Source: an uncultured Dehalococcoidia bacterium
GTDB lineage: Bacteria > Chloroflexota > Dehalococcoidia > Lucifugimonadales > JADFKI01
NCBI GenBank assembly: GCA_958295865.1
Contig: CATQHF010000001.1
Span: forward strand, 744,001 to 808,000
Reading direction: 5' to 3'
DNA length: 64,000 bases
The notes beneath the pieces are model-generated. The model was not told the origin of the DNA. It worked only from the letters and a program-made list of their open reading frames with translations, and searched no databases. A program made the position numbers and the translations under genes. How positions within the stretch are numbered: the stretch's first letter is position 1; each line of letters starts with the position of its first letter. Shown here piece after piece: positions 17,050 to 26,104 of the stretch.

Positions 17050-18066
17050 CTAGGCGCGCACGAATATCTGGACACGGTGGCGATTGCTTTCGGTTACGAC
17101 TATGCGCCCGTCGTTGTCCAGCTTCACGGATGTCGGCGCCCAGAAGTACTTTTCTATGTGCGATGACTCCTCGTGAGGGTCGTCGTTGAAGAACTCGATG
17201 TCCGGCGCAAGGTTAGCCTTTGCCCGCGCTCCGGCTTCTTCGATGTTGATGCTGAGGAAGTCGTCCGCCCACTTGGAATCGGTAGCCTCGCCCCGAATGT
17301 TCTGTATGAAGCTGCCCTGCGAGTCCAAAACCTGTACGCGCTCATTGCCCCAGTCGGCGACATAGATGTTGCCTTCGGCGTCCACGGCGACGCTGGCGGG
17401 CCTGTGGAACTGGCCGTCGCCGCGTCCGGACTCGCCGAAAGCGGCGATGAACTCGCCGTCGGACGAGAACTTTTGTATGCGGTCGTTGCGCCAGTCGGCG
17501 ATATAGATGCAGCCCGCGCCGTCTATGGCGATGCCCCAGGGCAGGTTGAACTGACCGTCGCCGCTGCCCTCCGAGCCGAACGCGCTCAGAAATTGCCCCT
17601 CGGCGGTGAACTTCTGTACGCGGTGGTTCTGGTGGTCGACGACATACAGGTTGTCGTCGGCGTCTATGGCGATGCCGGAAGGCCCGTCCAGCTCGCCCTC
17701 ACCGCTGCCGAACTCGCCCCAGCTTGGCAATGCCGCGCCCGAAGCGTCGAAGCGCGCGATGCGGTTGAGGTATTCGCAGGCGACATAAGAGTTGCCCTTG
17801 CTGTCGCGCGCAATCGCGGTGGGCCAGACGAACTGGCCGTCCGCCTCGCCGTACTCGCCGAAGGTGGTGTAGTATTCGCTGTCGATGTTGTAGATGGTAA
17901 CGCGCAAGCCGCGATTGTCGCCATCCAGCGAGCGGCTCACCGTATAGACCTTGCCGTCCTCATCGAAGGCGGTGTCCACGGGATAGTAGAAGCCGCGCCC
18001 CGCCATCGTGGAAAGCCCGATAGAGTGGCTGTACTTCAGGAAGTCCGTCTTCTGCGTAGTAGTCAT
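17050..18066 (-). CDS. NHL-repeat beta-propeller protein
   Basis: A 338-aa protein made almost entirely of NHL repeats, each with the pattern GxFxxPxGIAIDxxGNIYVADxxNxRVQKF. Five or six blades can be counted, for example LDGPSGIAIDADDNLYVVDHQ and FHRPASVAVDAEGNIYVADWG. Such propellers act as binding scaffolds or peptidyl-glycine lyase-like domains, and the exact role cannot be read here. No signal peptide is visible, so it is probably cytoplasmic or exported by another route. It is separated from rnj by 90 bases. Confidence 0.85.
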   Translation of the reverse strand: MTTTQKTDFLKYSHSIGLSTMAGRGFYYPVDTAFDEDGKVYTVSRSLDGDNRGLRVTIYNIDSEYYTTFGEYGEADGQFVWPTAIARDSKGNSYVACEYLNRIARFDASGAALPSWGEFGSGEGELDGPSGIAIDADDNLYVVDHQNHRVQKFTAEGQFLSAFGSEGSGDGQFNLPWGIAIDGAGCIYIADWRNDRIQKFSSDGEFIAAFGESGRGDGQFHRPASVAVDAEGNIYVADWGNERVQVLDSQGSFIQNIRGEATDSKWADDFLSINIEEAGARAKANLAPDIEFFNDDPHEESSHIEKYFWAPTSVKLDNDGRIVVTESNRHRVQIFVRA

Positions 18067-18100
18067 CGTTGCACCTCGGGGTCAGTTTTTCAGTGGTCGA

Positions 18101-18310
18101 CTAGGTTGTCAGGTTGTGTGGACATTTCCGTCATTCCCGTGAAAACGGGAATCCAGAATCTCAGAATGTAGGCGCTTTCGTATATTTTAGGCTATCTCAA
18201 TGCCCTGGATTCCTGCCCCTGCTTCCGCAGGGGTGACGTTCTTTCGCAGGAATGACGGGTGAATGAGCAGGAATGACGATATGACAAGTCGAAATGTCAG
18301 CAGAACCTAG
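18101..18310. repeat. MITE family 1, copy A
   Basis: A 210-base element with imperfect terminal inverted repeats (CTAGGTTG...GGACATTTC at the left, GAAATGTCAGCAGAACCTAG at the right). It contains two internal hairpins, ATTCCCG/CGGGAAT and CCTGC/GCAGG types. The right-hand CTAG includes the TAG stop codon of the Uma2 gene (18307-18309). No coding capacity. Confidence 0.85.
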
Positions 18311-18930
18311 AACGCAGGCTCCCAGATTGGCATCATGTTCAGAGTGAAGCCCGGCAGTTCCGCTTCTCCCGAAACTTCGTCCGTGTCTTCCAAAATGCGG
18401 ACATCGGCTTGCGGGCGGTAGATGTGAACTCGCTTTCGGCTGTCCAAAGGGTCGATCAGCCAGCCCAAGCGCGCGCCGTTGTGCATGTACTCTTCCATCT
18501 TGGCGCGCAGCCTGCTCAGGCTGTCAGAACTTGAGCGCAGTTCTATCACAAAGTCGGGGCATATAGATACGAAGCCGCTCCGCTCTTCGGCTGTCAGCGC
18601 GTCCAAGCGCGATCTGAGAACCCACGAGGCATCGGGGGAACGCAGCGCCCCGTTGGGCAGCCTGAAGCCGGTGGATGAGTCGAAGGCAAGCCCCGTGCCG
18701 TCCCGTTCAGCCCAGAACTGCAACCGCGCGCTGATTATGCTGTTCTTGTTTCCCGTGATGCCGTGCGTCGGAGGCATGAGGACGATTTCGCCCTTTGCCG
18801 TGCGCTCGATACGCAGGATGTCGTTCAGCGCGCAGAACTCGACGAACCGCTCATCTGTCATTTCCGTGAGTGGCTTGAATTTGATGACGAAGGGTTCAGC
18901 CTCCGCCGCTCTGACCAATGTCTGCGTCAT
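18307..18930 (-). CDS. Uma2-family protein (PD-(D/E)XK nuclease-like)
   Basis: A 207-aa Uma2 (formerly DUF820) protein. The nuclease-like core can be seen as SPDASWVL followed by PDFVIELRSSSDSLSRLRAKM, then ARLGWLIDPLDSRKRVHIY. Family members have a restriction-endonuclease fold and are common and multicopy in Chloroflexota and cyanobacteria; their biological role is poorly known. The frame is open from 19065, but ATG 18930 has a GGGAG site 5-6 nt away and gives the normal N-terminus. The stop codon lies in the end of MITE copy A. Confidence 0.8.
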   Translation of the reverse strand: MTQTLVRAAEAEPFVIKFKPLTEMTDERFVEFCALNDILRIERTAKGEIVLMPPTHGITGNKNSIISARLQFWAERDGTGLAFDSSTGFRLPNGALRSPDASWVLRSRLDALTAEERSGFVSICPDFVIELRSSSDSLSRLRAKMEEYMHNGARLGWLIDPLDSRKRVHIYRPQADVRILEDTDEVSGEAELPGFTLNMMPIWEPAF

Positions 18931-19033
18931 AGGTCTCCCGGCTTGACAAGGATTCAGACACGGATATACGAGATAGTAAGTGAAATGCCCATCTCCCCAT
19001 TGTCGAGAGGGAGATGGGCATAGAAGGCAAAAG

Positions 19034-20485
19034 TTATGCCCTCTGGAATTCGTGGCATGCGGCAATCATCTGGAACATCTGGGCGATATGCTCCTCGGCG
19101 GCGTCGGTAACATTGTCGGCGTCCACTGCGAGGTCGCCGCGCTTTGCGGCGAAGTTTTCCAGCGCCTCGCGCGAGTCCTCGGATACGGCGACTACGCCCA
19201 TCGCGTCAAGGCAGGAATCCACCAGACGCGCTGAAGAGATAACGCCGTCGCTCTCGGATGCGACGCGGCTAATCATGGACTTGACGCCCGGCTTCTTCAC
19301 ATCGCCGAGCTGCGCGGTGGCGAAGTTGAGCCGCTCCACAAGCGTGCCGGTGTCTATCCACTCCATGCCCTGATGCCAGCCTTCGACGCTGGGCGGGTTG
19401 TTGAGCTGCTGCCCCATGTAGTTCATCTGCATCGCCCTGTCCAGAATCTCGCGGCGCGGCCTGTCGAACTCACCCGTCAGGCGCAGCGTGCTGGCGACCA
19501 ACTCGGCGGGGCTTTTCACCCTGATGAAGCGGATGTCCTCGTCGTCCTTGAAGAAGTCGGATGTGAACAGCGCCTCGAGCATCGCGGAGATCTCATAGCC
19601 GCTGTCGAAGTAGGCGTCCATGAGTATGCGGATAGCCTCAGGGTCTCGCGGCTCGTTGTATGGCCAAGCCGGCACGGGCGGCTCTTCCGCTACGAAGAAG
19701 TCGTACATGTGGCGAGATATGAAGCGGGCGGTCGCCTCTTGCTGGCAGATGATGTCTATGATGTCTTCGCCGTTGAAGTTGCCCGTCTGCCCGAGGAAGG
19801 TCTTCTCACCGTCGTCGTGGTCTTCCGGCTTGTACTCGAAGTGCCATGCTATTCTGCCGTAGGGCCAAATGGAGTCACGCTCGCCGCGCAGCGCCATGTA
19901 CTCGGTGTTGCCCAGCGTCCAGCCTGTGAAGGCGCGCGAGGCTTCCTTGATGTCGTCCTCGGAGTAGTTGCCTACGCCCATGCTGAACAGCTCCAGCAGT
20001 TCGCGGCCGTAGTTCTCGTTTATCGCGCCCTTGTGATTGTCGTGATTGTCCAGCCATACAATCATCGCCGGATCCCGCGACAGCTCGGTTAGCAGCGTCC
20101 TGAAGTTGCTCAGACCGTATCGGCGGAACATGCGGATCTGGTCGTTCAGCACCTTGCCCTGCGTGATTTTGGGGTAGCCGGTTGCGAAGACGGTGTGCCA
20201 GAATAGCGCCATCTTCTCCACGAGCGGCGCGTTTGTGGAGATCATCTTGTAAAGCCAGTAGGCGGCGGGATTTACCTGCCCCATCATCCCGGACTGCTCA
20301 TGATGGTAGCGCCGAATGATGTCATTCGGCATCGCGGAATGGTCGCTTGGGTCGAGGAGCTCGGCGACCACCTCGTCGTAGCCCTTGCCCACAAGTTCAT
20401 CGAGTTCGTCTCTTGTCGCGCCAAAGCCGGCGCGGCGCATCAGGTGCGCTATCTGCTCAACCGCCTGCGTTGTCTTGACAACCAT
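19034..20485 (-). CDS. DUF1800 family protein
   Basis: A 483-aa DUF1800 protein with the characteristic start AHLMRRAGFGATRDELDELV and the central KMALFWHTVFATG, NYGRELLELFSMGVGNYSEDDIKEASRAFTGW and FNGEDIIDIICQQEATARF segments. The family often sits beside a DUF1501 (sulfatase-like) gene, but none is seen here. No signal peptide is visible. The biochemical role is unknown. It is divergent from the luciferase-like monooxygenase gene at 20662. Confidence 0.88.
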   Translation of the reverse strand: MVVKTTQAVEQIAHLMRRAGFGATRDELDELVGKGYDEVVAELLDPSDHSAMPNDIIRRYHHEQSGMMGQVNPAAYWLYKMISTNAPLVEKMALFWHTVFATGYPKITQGKVLNDQIRMFRRYGLSNFRTLLTELSRDPAMIVWLDNHDNHKGAINENYGRELLELFSMGVGNYSEDDIKEASRAFTGWTLGNTEYMALRGERDSIWPYGRIAWHFEYKPEDHDDGEKTFLGQTGNFNGEDIIDIICQQEATARFISRHMYDFFVAEEPPVPAWPYNEPRDPEAIRILMDAYFDSGYEISAMLEALFTSDFFKDDEDIRFIRVKSPAELVASTLRLTGEFDRPRREILDRAMQMNYMGQQLNNPPSVEGWHQGMEWIDTGTLVERLNFATAQLGDVKKPGVKSMISRVASESDGVISSARLVDSCLDAMGVVAVSEDSREALENFAAKRGDLAVDADNVTDAAEEHIAQMFQMIAACHEFQRA

Positions 20486-20587
20486 AATGTCCTCCTTAGC
20501 GGTGTTGTCGTGTGCCTAACGATGGCTGAAAAGTCCGCAAGATACACCTCCAGACTTTGGCGCAGTATAGCACATTAAGTCGCGCTT

Positions 20588-20616
20588 TTGGCAATCTCCC
20601 GATTTACAAGTATAAT
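20588..20616 (+). promoter_or_regulatory. sigma-70 promoter of the monooxygenase gene
   Basis: TTGGCA (20588-20593), a 17-base spacer and a perfect TATAAT (20611-20616). Transcription would begin near 20623, giving a leader of about 40 bases before the ATG at 20662. A possible divergent -10 (TATACT) for the DUF1800 gene lies just upstream on the other strand. Confidence 0.75.
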
Positions 20617-20661
20617 TCGCCCATCGGCACTGCCACCCCAACCCGAAAGGAGACAGGCAAC

Positions 20662-21870
20662 ATGCAGTTTGGATTGCTATACGAGACGCAGCGCCCGTTC
20701 CAGGGCACTGATATTGACTGGAACACGCTTTACAAGGAAACGCTGGAACAGTGCGAGCTTGCGGACCAGGTGGGCTTCGATGCGCTCTGGTTCGTGGAGC
20801 ATCACTTCTTGACGGGCTTCTCAGGCTCGCCCTGCCCTGAGGTGCTGTTCGGCGCGCTCAGCCAGATAACCAAGCAGATTCGCATCGGCTTCGGCGTGTC
20901 CATTCTGCCGCACGCGCACCCGGTTCGCATCGCCGAGCGCGTGGCGATGGTTGACCAGCTGACCGACGGGCGCGTCGAGTTCGGCACGGGACGCTCGAAC
21001 GCCTACGAGCAGCTGGGGCTTGGCGTCGACCCGCGCGACACCCGCGAAATGTGGAGCGAGTCCATCTCCATGCTGCCCAAAATCTGGCAGTCGGACGAGT
21101 TCGAGTATGAGGGCAAGTTCTGGAATGTGCCATCGCGCCGCGTGCTGCCCAAGACCTTTCAGAAGCCGCACCCGCGCATGTATCTCGCATGCACCTCGGA
21201 GGATAGCTTCCGTCTGGCTGCGGAAAAGGGCATCGGCGTGCTGTCGTCGGCGTCCTATGCCGTCAATGTGCTGAAGGACAAGCTGAAGATTTACCGCGAT
21301 TCGCTGGGGAATACCGAGCCTGCGGGCGCATTCGTCACCAACTTCTGGGGCAACAATGTGCATGGCTTCTGCGATGATGACGACCAGTACGCCAAAGAGC
21401 TTGCCGCCGAGTCCATGAAGACCTTCTTTGGGCCGGACAAGCCCTATATCCAAGGGCGCATCGGCGCTTATGAGCAGCTTTTGCAGGACTGGGGCGGCGT
21501 GCCGGACCACTTGCAGGCGGACTTTGGGCGCTGGCTGCGTCAGTCTGACGAGGAACACAAGGAACTCGCCTCGGAGGTGGGCATATCGCTCGACTCCGGC
21601 CCCGGCGCGGCGAGAGCCGCAATCGCCGAGCTGGACGCCAATGTTCTTGCCGACCGCGGCGTCATCATCGCGGGCAACCCGGAGAGCTGCCTGCGCGCCG
21701 TTCAGATGTACGAGGAAATTGGCGTCGACCAGGTCCTGATGATTATGCAGACCGAGACGATCCCGCACGACAAGGTGATGAGTTCCATCGAGAAATTCGG
21801 CAAGCATGTCATACCCAAGGCGCGGAACGGAGCAGCCGACAAGATCGAAGCCGTCATGGTCGCCGACTAG
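20662..21870 (+). CDS. luciferase-like flavin-dependent monooxygenase
   Basis: A 402-aa member of the LLM (bacterial luciferase) TIM-barrel class, which uses reduced FMN or F420 to oxidise small organic substrates. Typical segments are LADQVGFDALWFVEHHFLTGF, RIGFGVSILPHAHPVRIAERVAMVDQLTDGRVEFGTGRS and a C-terminal VDQVLMIMQTETIPHD. The substrate cannot be inferred. ATG 20662 has an AAAGGAGA site 8 nt upstream. The TAG stop is part of MITE copy B. Many such enzymes in SAR202-type genomes are thought to attack recalcitrant organic matter (known hypothesis). Confidence 0.88.
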   Translation: MQFGLLYETQRPFQGTDIDWNTLYKETLEQCELADQVGFDALWFVEHHFLTGFSGSPCPEVLFGALSQITKQIRIGFGVSILPHAHPVRIAERVAMVDQLTDGRVEFGTGRSNAYEQLGLGVDPRDTREMWSESISMLPKIWQSDEFEYEGKFWNVPSRRVLPKTFQKPHPRMYLACTSEDSFRLAAEKGIGVLSSASYAVNVLKDKLKIYRDSLGNTEPAGAFVTNFWGNNVHGFCDDDDQYAKELAAESMKTFFGPDKPYIQGRIGAYEQLLQDWGGVPDHLQADFGRWLRQSDEEHKELASEVGISLDSGPGAARAAIAELDANVLADRGVIIAGNPESCLRAVQMYEEIGVDQVLMIMQTETIPHDKVMSSIEKFGKHVIPKARNGAADKIEAVMVAD

Positions 21871-22068
21871 GTTCTGTTGGCAATCCGACTTTTCATCTTG
21901 TCAATCCTGCTCACTCACCCGTCATTCCTGCGAAAGAACGTCACCCCTGCGAAAGCAGGGGCAGGAATCCAGAGATTTGAGATAGCCTAAAATATGCGAA
22001 AGCGGCTACATTGCGAGGTTCTGGATTCCCGTTTTCACGGGAATGACGCAAATGTTGACACAACCTAA
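21867..22068. repeat. MITE family 1, copy B (inverted)
   Basis: A 202-base copy in the opposite orientation to copy A. It begins with CTAGGTTCTGTTGGCAA, overlapping the TAG stop of the monooxygenase gene (21868-21870), and ends with AAATGTTGACACAACCTAA. The internal hairpins built on CATTCCTGCGAAAG and GGATTCCCGTTTTCACGG are conserved. Confidence 0.85.
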
Positions 22069-22108
22069 CCACCCGACATATCGACAAACCAATCACGGAG
22101 GAAATCCT

Positions 22109-23074
22109 ATGCCCAAGCTTGTATTCATGCCCCCGCAGGACGACCTAAGGCGCGGCTTCGCGGCTCGGCTGGCGGATACGCTCGCCGATTACGATGTCGC
22201 CGCCCCGGAGACGGACGATGAGGCGCTCGAAGCCATACGCGACGCCGACGCCGCATTCGGCTGGGTGCCGCCCGCCGCGCTCGCCGTCGCCGAAAAGCTG
22301 CAATGGCTGCACAATCCCGACGCCGGCCCGTTCTTCGGCTACTACTACAAAGAGCTGACCGAGAGTTCGCTCACCATAACCAACCCGCGCGGCATCTACT
22401 TCGACCACATATCGCATCACATCCTGATGTTCCTGCTGGCGCTGGCGCGCGGGCTGCCGTGGTATATGGACGCCCAGCGGCGCAGGGTGTGGGACAAGGA
22501 CGCGCGCAAGTCGCCGTACATAGACCTCGCGGGCGCGACCGCGCTTGTCAACGGCGTCGGCGGCATCGGACACGAAACGGCGCGTATATGCGGCATGCTG
22601 GGCATGAATGTCATCGGCATAGAGCCGCGCCCCGAGTACGAGCTGCCCTATGTGGAGTTCCACACGCCTGACGAGATAGACGCCCTGCTGCCCCGCGCAG
22701 ACTTCCTCATAACCACCGTGCCGCACACGCCGGAGACCGAGGGCATGTTCGACGCGCGGCGCTTCGCGCTCATGAAGCCGTCGGCGTACTTCATCAACAT
22801 CGGGCGCGGGATGGTCTGCAAGATAGACGACCTCGCGGACGCCATCGAGAACGGCGTCATAGCGGGCGCGGGCTTGGATGTGTTCGAGCAAGAGCCGCTG
22901 CCGTCAGACCACAAGCTCTGGGGCTTGCCCAATGTGCTAATGACGCCCCATGTCGCCGTCAAGGACGCCGGCAACATAGACGAGCGCCGCTTCGAGATAC
23001 TCATAGGCAACGCCCGCGCCTTCGCCGCCGGGGAAGAGCTGCACAATGTCGTGGACAAGAGCAGGTGGTATTAG
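22109..23074 (+). CDS. D-isomer-specific 2-hydroxyacid dehydrogenase
   Basis: A 321-aa NAD(P)-dependent dehydrogenase of the phosphoglycerate dehydrogenase/glyoxylate reductase superfamily. The Rossmann motif is GVGGIGHETARICGMLG. The catalytic Arg is in FINIGRGMVC, the Glu in DVFEQEPLP and the His in LMTPHVAVK. The likely substrate is a 2-keto or 2-hydroxy acid. Its neighbour, a sugar-acid dehydratase, fits sugar-acid breakdown (inference). The frame opens inside the MITE at 22043, but ATG 22109 has a GGAGGA site 6 nt away. Confidence 0.88.
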   Translation: MPKLVFMPPQDDLRRGFAARLADTLADYDVAAPETDDEALEAIRDADAAFGWVPPAALAVAEKLQWLHNPDAGPFFGYYYKELTESSLTITNPRGIYFDHISHHILMFLLALARGLPWYMDAQRRRVWDKDARKSPYIDLAGATALVNGVGGIGHETARICGMLGMNVIGIEPRPEYELPYVEFHTPDEIDALLPRADFLITTVPHTPETEGMFDARRFALMKPSAYFINIGRGMVCKIDDLADAIENGVIAGAGLDVFEQEPLPSDHKLWGLPNVLMTPHVAVKDAGNIDERRFEILIGNARAFAAGEELHNVVDKSRWY

Positions 23075-23106
23075 CGCAAAGCGAAGCGTGACCGAAAGGT
23101 GAAGCC

Positions 23107-23661
23107 ATGGTTGCCCAAGAGCCTAGAATAAAGTTCACATACGACGACTATCTCACCACGCCCGAAGACAAGCGCTATCAGCTTCTTGACGGAGAGTTGA
23201 TTATGGCGGCAGCGCCCAACGAGCCGCATCAAAGAGCGCAGGCAGAGCTGGGATTCTACTTGATGGGATTCGTAAAGGCGAACAACCTTGGGCGCGTCTA
23301 TTTTGCGCCCACGGATGTGGCGCTTTCGGACACGGATGTAGTGCAGCCGGACTTGCTGTTCGTGTCCAATGAGCGGCTTCACATCATCACGCGCGCCAAC
23401 ATACGGGGCGCGCCTGACTTGGTGATAGAGATACTCTCGCCGTCCACATCCTCCTACGACAACGGCTACAAGCGCGCCCTATACGCCAAGCATGGCGTCA
23501 AAGAATACTGGATGATGGGCACGGAGCCGGGATGCGTAACCGTGCTGCTGCTGGGCGATGGCGGCTTTGAAGTGGTAGCCACCTACGGCGAAGGGGACAC
23601 GCTGGTATCGCCCACGCTGCCCGGCTTCAGCGTGAGAATAGATGATATATTTGGGGCGTAG
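23107..23661 (+). CDS. Uma2-family protein
   Basis: A 184-aa Uma2 protein. It starts with the canonical FTYDDYLTTPEDKRYQLLDGELIMAAAP and carries the nuclease-like core VVQPDLLFVS...PDLVIEILSPSTSSYDNGYKRALYAKHGVKEYWMM. These contain the Asp, Glu and Lys pattern of the PD-(D/E)XK fold. An AAAGGTGA site precedes the ATG. The biological role is unknown. It is one of three Uma2 genes in the window. Confidence 0.88.
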   Translation: MVAQEPRIKFTYDDYLTTPEDKRYQLLDGELIMAAAPNEPHQRAQAELGFYLMGFVKANNLGRVYFAPTDVALSDTDVVQPDLLFVSNERLHIITRANIRGAPDLVIEILSPSTSSYDNGYKRALYAKHGVKEYWMMGTEPGCVTVLLLGDGGFEVVATYGEGDTLVSPTLPGFSVRIDDIFGA

Positions 23662-23712
23662 GGATTGTTAGCGCATGTTGATGTGATAACCTGAGCAATG
23701 AAAGGGTATAGA

Positions 23713-24006
23713 ATGCCCATGCACAACCCGCCGCATCCGGGTGGAATCGTGAAGAGGCAATGCTTGGAACCGCTGGGTCTGTCGGTCGCGCAAGCGGCGG
23801 AAGGTCTCGGCGTAAATCGTCAGGCATTGTCGGATGTAGTAAGCGAGAAGTCGGGTATTTCGGTTGAGATGGCTATTCGCCTGTCCAAAGCCTTCGGGTC
23901 GTCTCCTGAGACCTGGCTCGGGATGCAGATGGCATACGACCTATGGCAGGCGCGCGAACATTCCGAGCGAATGGAAGTCAAGGATTTCATGGCGCAGGTA
24001 GGATAA
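23713..24006 (+). CDS. orphan HigA/VapI-like helix-turn-helix protein
   Basis: A 97-aa XRE-family protein of the HigA antitoxin type. It has HNPPHPGGIVKRQCLEPLGLSVAQAAEGLGVNRQALSDVVS, the standard helix-turn-helix start, then AFGSSPETWLGMQMAYDLW. HigA normally follows a HigB toxin gene, but only 50 bases separate it from the upstream Uma2 gene and no toxin frame is present. It may be a solitary regulator. ATG 23713 is spaced 6-7 nt from AAAGGG. Confidence 0.82.
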   Translation: MPMHNPPHPGGIVKRQCLEPLGLSVAQAAEGLGVNRQALSDVVSEKSGISVEMAIRLSKAFGSSPETWLGMQMAYDLWQAREHSERMEVKDFMAQVG

Positions 24007-24051
24007 TCAAGCATCAAATCAGGAATTGCCTAGATAGCAGGGAGAACTCAC

Positions 24052-25203
24052 ATGAAAATCACCGCCGTTACCGCTATACCCGCATCCTCCTCGCCGCGCG
24101 GTCTGGCGCGCAACTACATGTTCGTCAAGGTTGAGACCGACGAGGGCATTACCGGCTGGGGCGAGGCTACTTCCGGCCCGCTTGCCGTCGCCGCGATGGT
24201 GGAGGAGTTTGGCAAGGCGCTCATCGGCAAGGACCCGCACCGCATCGAGGAGCACTGGCAGACGCTGTATCACCACTTCCATGTGCGCGGCGGCGTGGTG
24301 CAGATGTCCGCTATCAGCGGCATCGAGATCGCGCTCTGGGACATCAAGGGCAAGGCGCTCGGCGTGCCGGTCTATCAGCTTCTCGGCGGCAAGATGCGCG
24401 ATAAGATATGGTGCTACGGCAGGTGGGACGGCTTGACCGTCGAGGATGCGGTGGAGAACGCCCTCAATCACACCGAGCAAGGGCTGACGGCGCTCAAGGG
24501 CGATCCCTTCGACCATCGCGGCTTGTTCATCCCCATTGAAGCGGAGCGCATCGCCATCAAGAAGCTCGCAGCCGTGCGCGAGGCTGTCGGCGATGATGTG
24601 GAGTTGCTCGTCGAAGTGCATGGCAGGCTCGCCCCGGCGGACGCCATACGCATCGGCAACGCGATGGAGCCTTACCGCCCGTTCGTCTATGAAGAGCCGG
24701 TGCCGCCGCAGAACATAGACGCCTTGCAGCGCGTCGCCGAGCAGGTCAACATCCCGCTTGCGACCGGCGAGCGGCTGTACACGAAATGGGACTACACCGA
24801 CCTGCTGCAAAGGCAAATCGTCAAGATGATTCAGCCCGACATCGTGCAAGGCGGCGGCATATCGGAGCTGAAGAAGATTGCGGCTATGGCAGAGGCGCAC
24901 TATGTCGGCTTTCAGCCGCACAACCCATACGGGCCGCTCTGCACCATCGCATCGCTGCACCTTGACGCCTGCGTGCCGAACTTCATGATACAGGAGGGCG
25001 GCATACACCCTTGGTTCCAGGACGCATGCACCGGCGACTTCCCCGTGCAGAAGGACGGCTTCCTGCCATTGCCCACCGCGCCCGGCATCGGCGTGGGGAT
25101 GAACGAAGACTGGCTGAAGGCGAACCCCTGGCGCGACGACGCCGCAGTCTGGAAGCCCGCCGACGGCAGCATCGCGTCCATGCAGCAGACGAACTGGTCG
25201 TAG
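24052..25203 (+). CDS. enolase-superfamily sugar-acid dehydratase (galactonate dehydratase-like)
   Basis: A 383-aa member of the mandelate racemase/muconate lactonizing group. The capping domain is followed by a barrel with metal ligands in VEVHGR, YEEPVPP and ATGERL. LKGDPF holds the lysine region, and GFQPHNPYGPLCTIAS supplies the His general acid/base. The order matches D-galactonate dehydratase (DgoD), which makes 2-keto-3-deoxy acids, but related sugar acids are possible. A GGGAGA site is 7 nt before the ATG. Confidence 0.85.
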   Translation: MKITAVTAIPASSSPRGLARNYMFVKVETDEGITGWGEATSGPLAVAAMVEEFGKALIGKDPHRIEEHWQTLYHHFHVRGGVVQMSAISGIEIALWDIKGKALGVPVYQLLGGKMRDKIWCYGRWDGLTVEDAVENALNHTEQGLTALKGDPFDHRGLFIPIEAERIAIKKLAAVREAVGDDVELLVEVHGRLAPADAIRIGNAMEPYRPFVYEEPVPPQNIDALQRVAEQVNIPLATGERLYTKWDYTDLLQRQIVKMIQPDIVQGGGISELKKIAAMAEAHYVGFQPHNPYGPLCTIASLHLDACVPNFMIQEGGIHPWFQDACTGDFPVQKDGFLPLPTAPGIGVGMNEDWLKANPWRDDAAVWKPADGSIASMQQTNWS

Positions 25204-25228
25204 GGTGCGAGGGCTAACGCCAATAGAC

Positions 25229-25331
25229 GAGAAAATTGCATTAGTACAGTCTAGCCGTCGATGGGCAAGCGCTTTCACCCCCCATCCTAACCTACCTCCA
25301 TCAAGGGGGAAGGGACTAATGCAAATTTCTC
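25229..25331. repeat. MITE family 3, copy 1
   Basis: A 103-base element with terminal inverted repeats GAGAAAATTGCATTAGT (left) and ACTAATGCAAATTTCTC (right). In between are CCGTCGATGGGCAAGCG and AAGGGGGAAGGG segments. Other copies lie at 35271-35681 and 38401-38671. There is no coding content. Confidence 0.85.
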
Positions 25332-25346
25332 AATAGACATGCGGGC

Positions 25347-25375
25347 TTGACGGGGGCTAACGGCGTTGCTAGTAT
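25347..25375 (+). promoter_or_regulatory. sigma-70 promoter of the bioY-carboxylase operon
   Basis: TTGACG (25347-25352), 17 bases, TAGTAT (25370-25375). A CACTCATG direct repeat follows at about 25394-25411, just before the GGAGGA ribosome-binding site of bioY. The repeat could be an operator (speculative). Confidence 0.65.
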
Positions 25376-25423
25376 CGGCAGGGCTTAAATCACACTCATG
25401 CACACTCATGGAGGAATGTTTAG

Positions 25424-26092
25424 ATGCAGACGGCAATAGGCACGGGAGCGTCGCTTGCGCGCGAGTCGGGCGAGGCGCTCATAGGCACTCGCAACCCTTC
25501 GCTGATGGACGCGCTCTTTCCGTCGCTCACCACACTCCAGCGCGCGCTGATCGCCTTGGCGATGGTGGGCATGCTCGCGGTATTCGGCAAGCTGCACTTC
25601 TATCTTCCCGGCAACCCCGTTCCCTTCACATTCCAGACCGCCGGCGTGCTGCTGATGGGCGGCTTCCTCGGTCTTCGCTGGGGATTGCTCGCCATCGTGG
25701 TCTATTACCTGCTTGGGATGGTCGGCGCGCCCATGTTCGCCATCAGGGAATTCGCATGGGACATCACCAGGGGGTTGAGCGCGGTAACGGGCGTTACGGG
25801 CGGCTATCTCATCGGCTTCCTGATCGCCGTGCCCATCATCGGGTTCATGTCGGAACGCGGCTGGATTCGCGGCAAGAGCCTGTGGACGATGCTGCTGGGC
25901 AACCTGTGGGTATATGTGCCGGCGCTTATATGGCTGTCGATGTTCGATTTCGGCTGGCCCGCCGAGGGTGAGTTGTTCGCGGGCGCGGTGTATCCGTTCA
26001 TACCCGGCGACCTCGTGAAGCTGATGCTCGCGTCCGTCGTCATAGGCGCGGGCTGGACTATTGCCGACCACAGAAACAGGTCGAGGCGCTGA
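25424..26092 (+). CDS. bioY: BioY biotin transporter, substrate-binding component
   Basis: A 222-aa membrane protein with about six transmembrane segments, the S-component of ECF-type biotin uptake. Family marks are LPGNPVPFTFQTAGVLLMGG near the second membrane segment, a GAPMFAIREF-like loop and the ending FIPGDLVKLMLASVV. BioY can work with shared ECF energy-coupling proteins or alone. It heads an operon for a biotin-dependent carboxylase, so its job is probably to supply the cofactor. A GGAGGA site is 8 nt before the ATG. Confidence 0.92.
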   Translation: MQTAIGTGASLARESGEALIGTRNPSLMDALFPSLTTLQRALIALAMVGMLAVFGKLHFYLPGNPVPFTFQTAGVLLMGGFLGLRWGLLAIVVYYLLGMVGAPMFAIREFAWDITRGLSAVTGVTGGYLIGFLIAVPIIGFMSERGWIRGKSLWTMLLGNLWVYVPALIWLSMFDFGWPAEGELFAGAVYPFIPGDLVKLMLASVVIGAGWTIADHRNRSRR

Positions 26093-26104
26093 CGCCCACG
26101 GCGC

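Noticed and set aside
24019..25278. Minus-strand frames opposite the galactonate dehydratase-like gene and the carboxylase genes (24019-25278, 29085-30791).
   Set aside because: Composition and lack of motifs show that they are shadows of the plus-strand enzymes.
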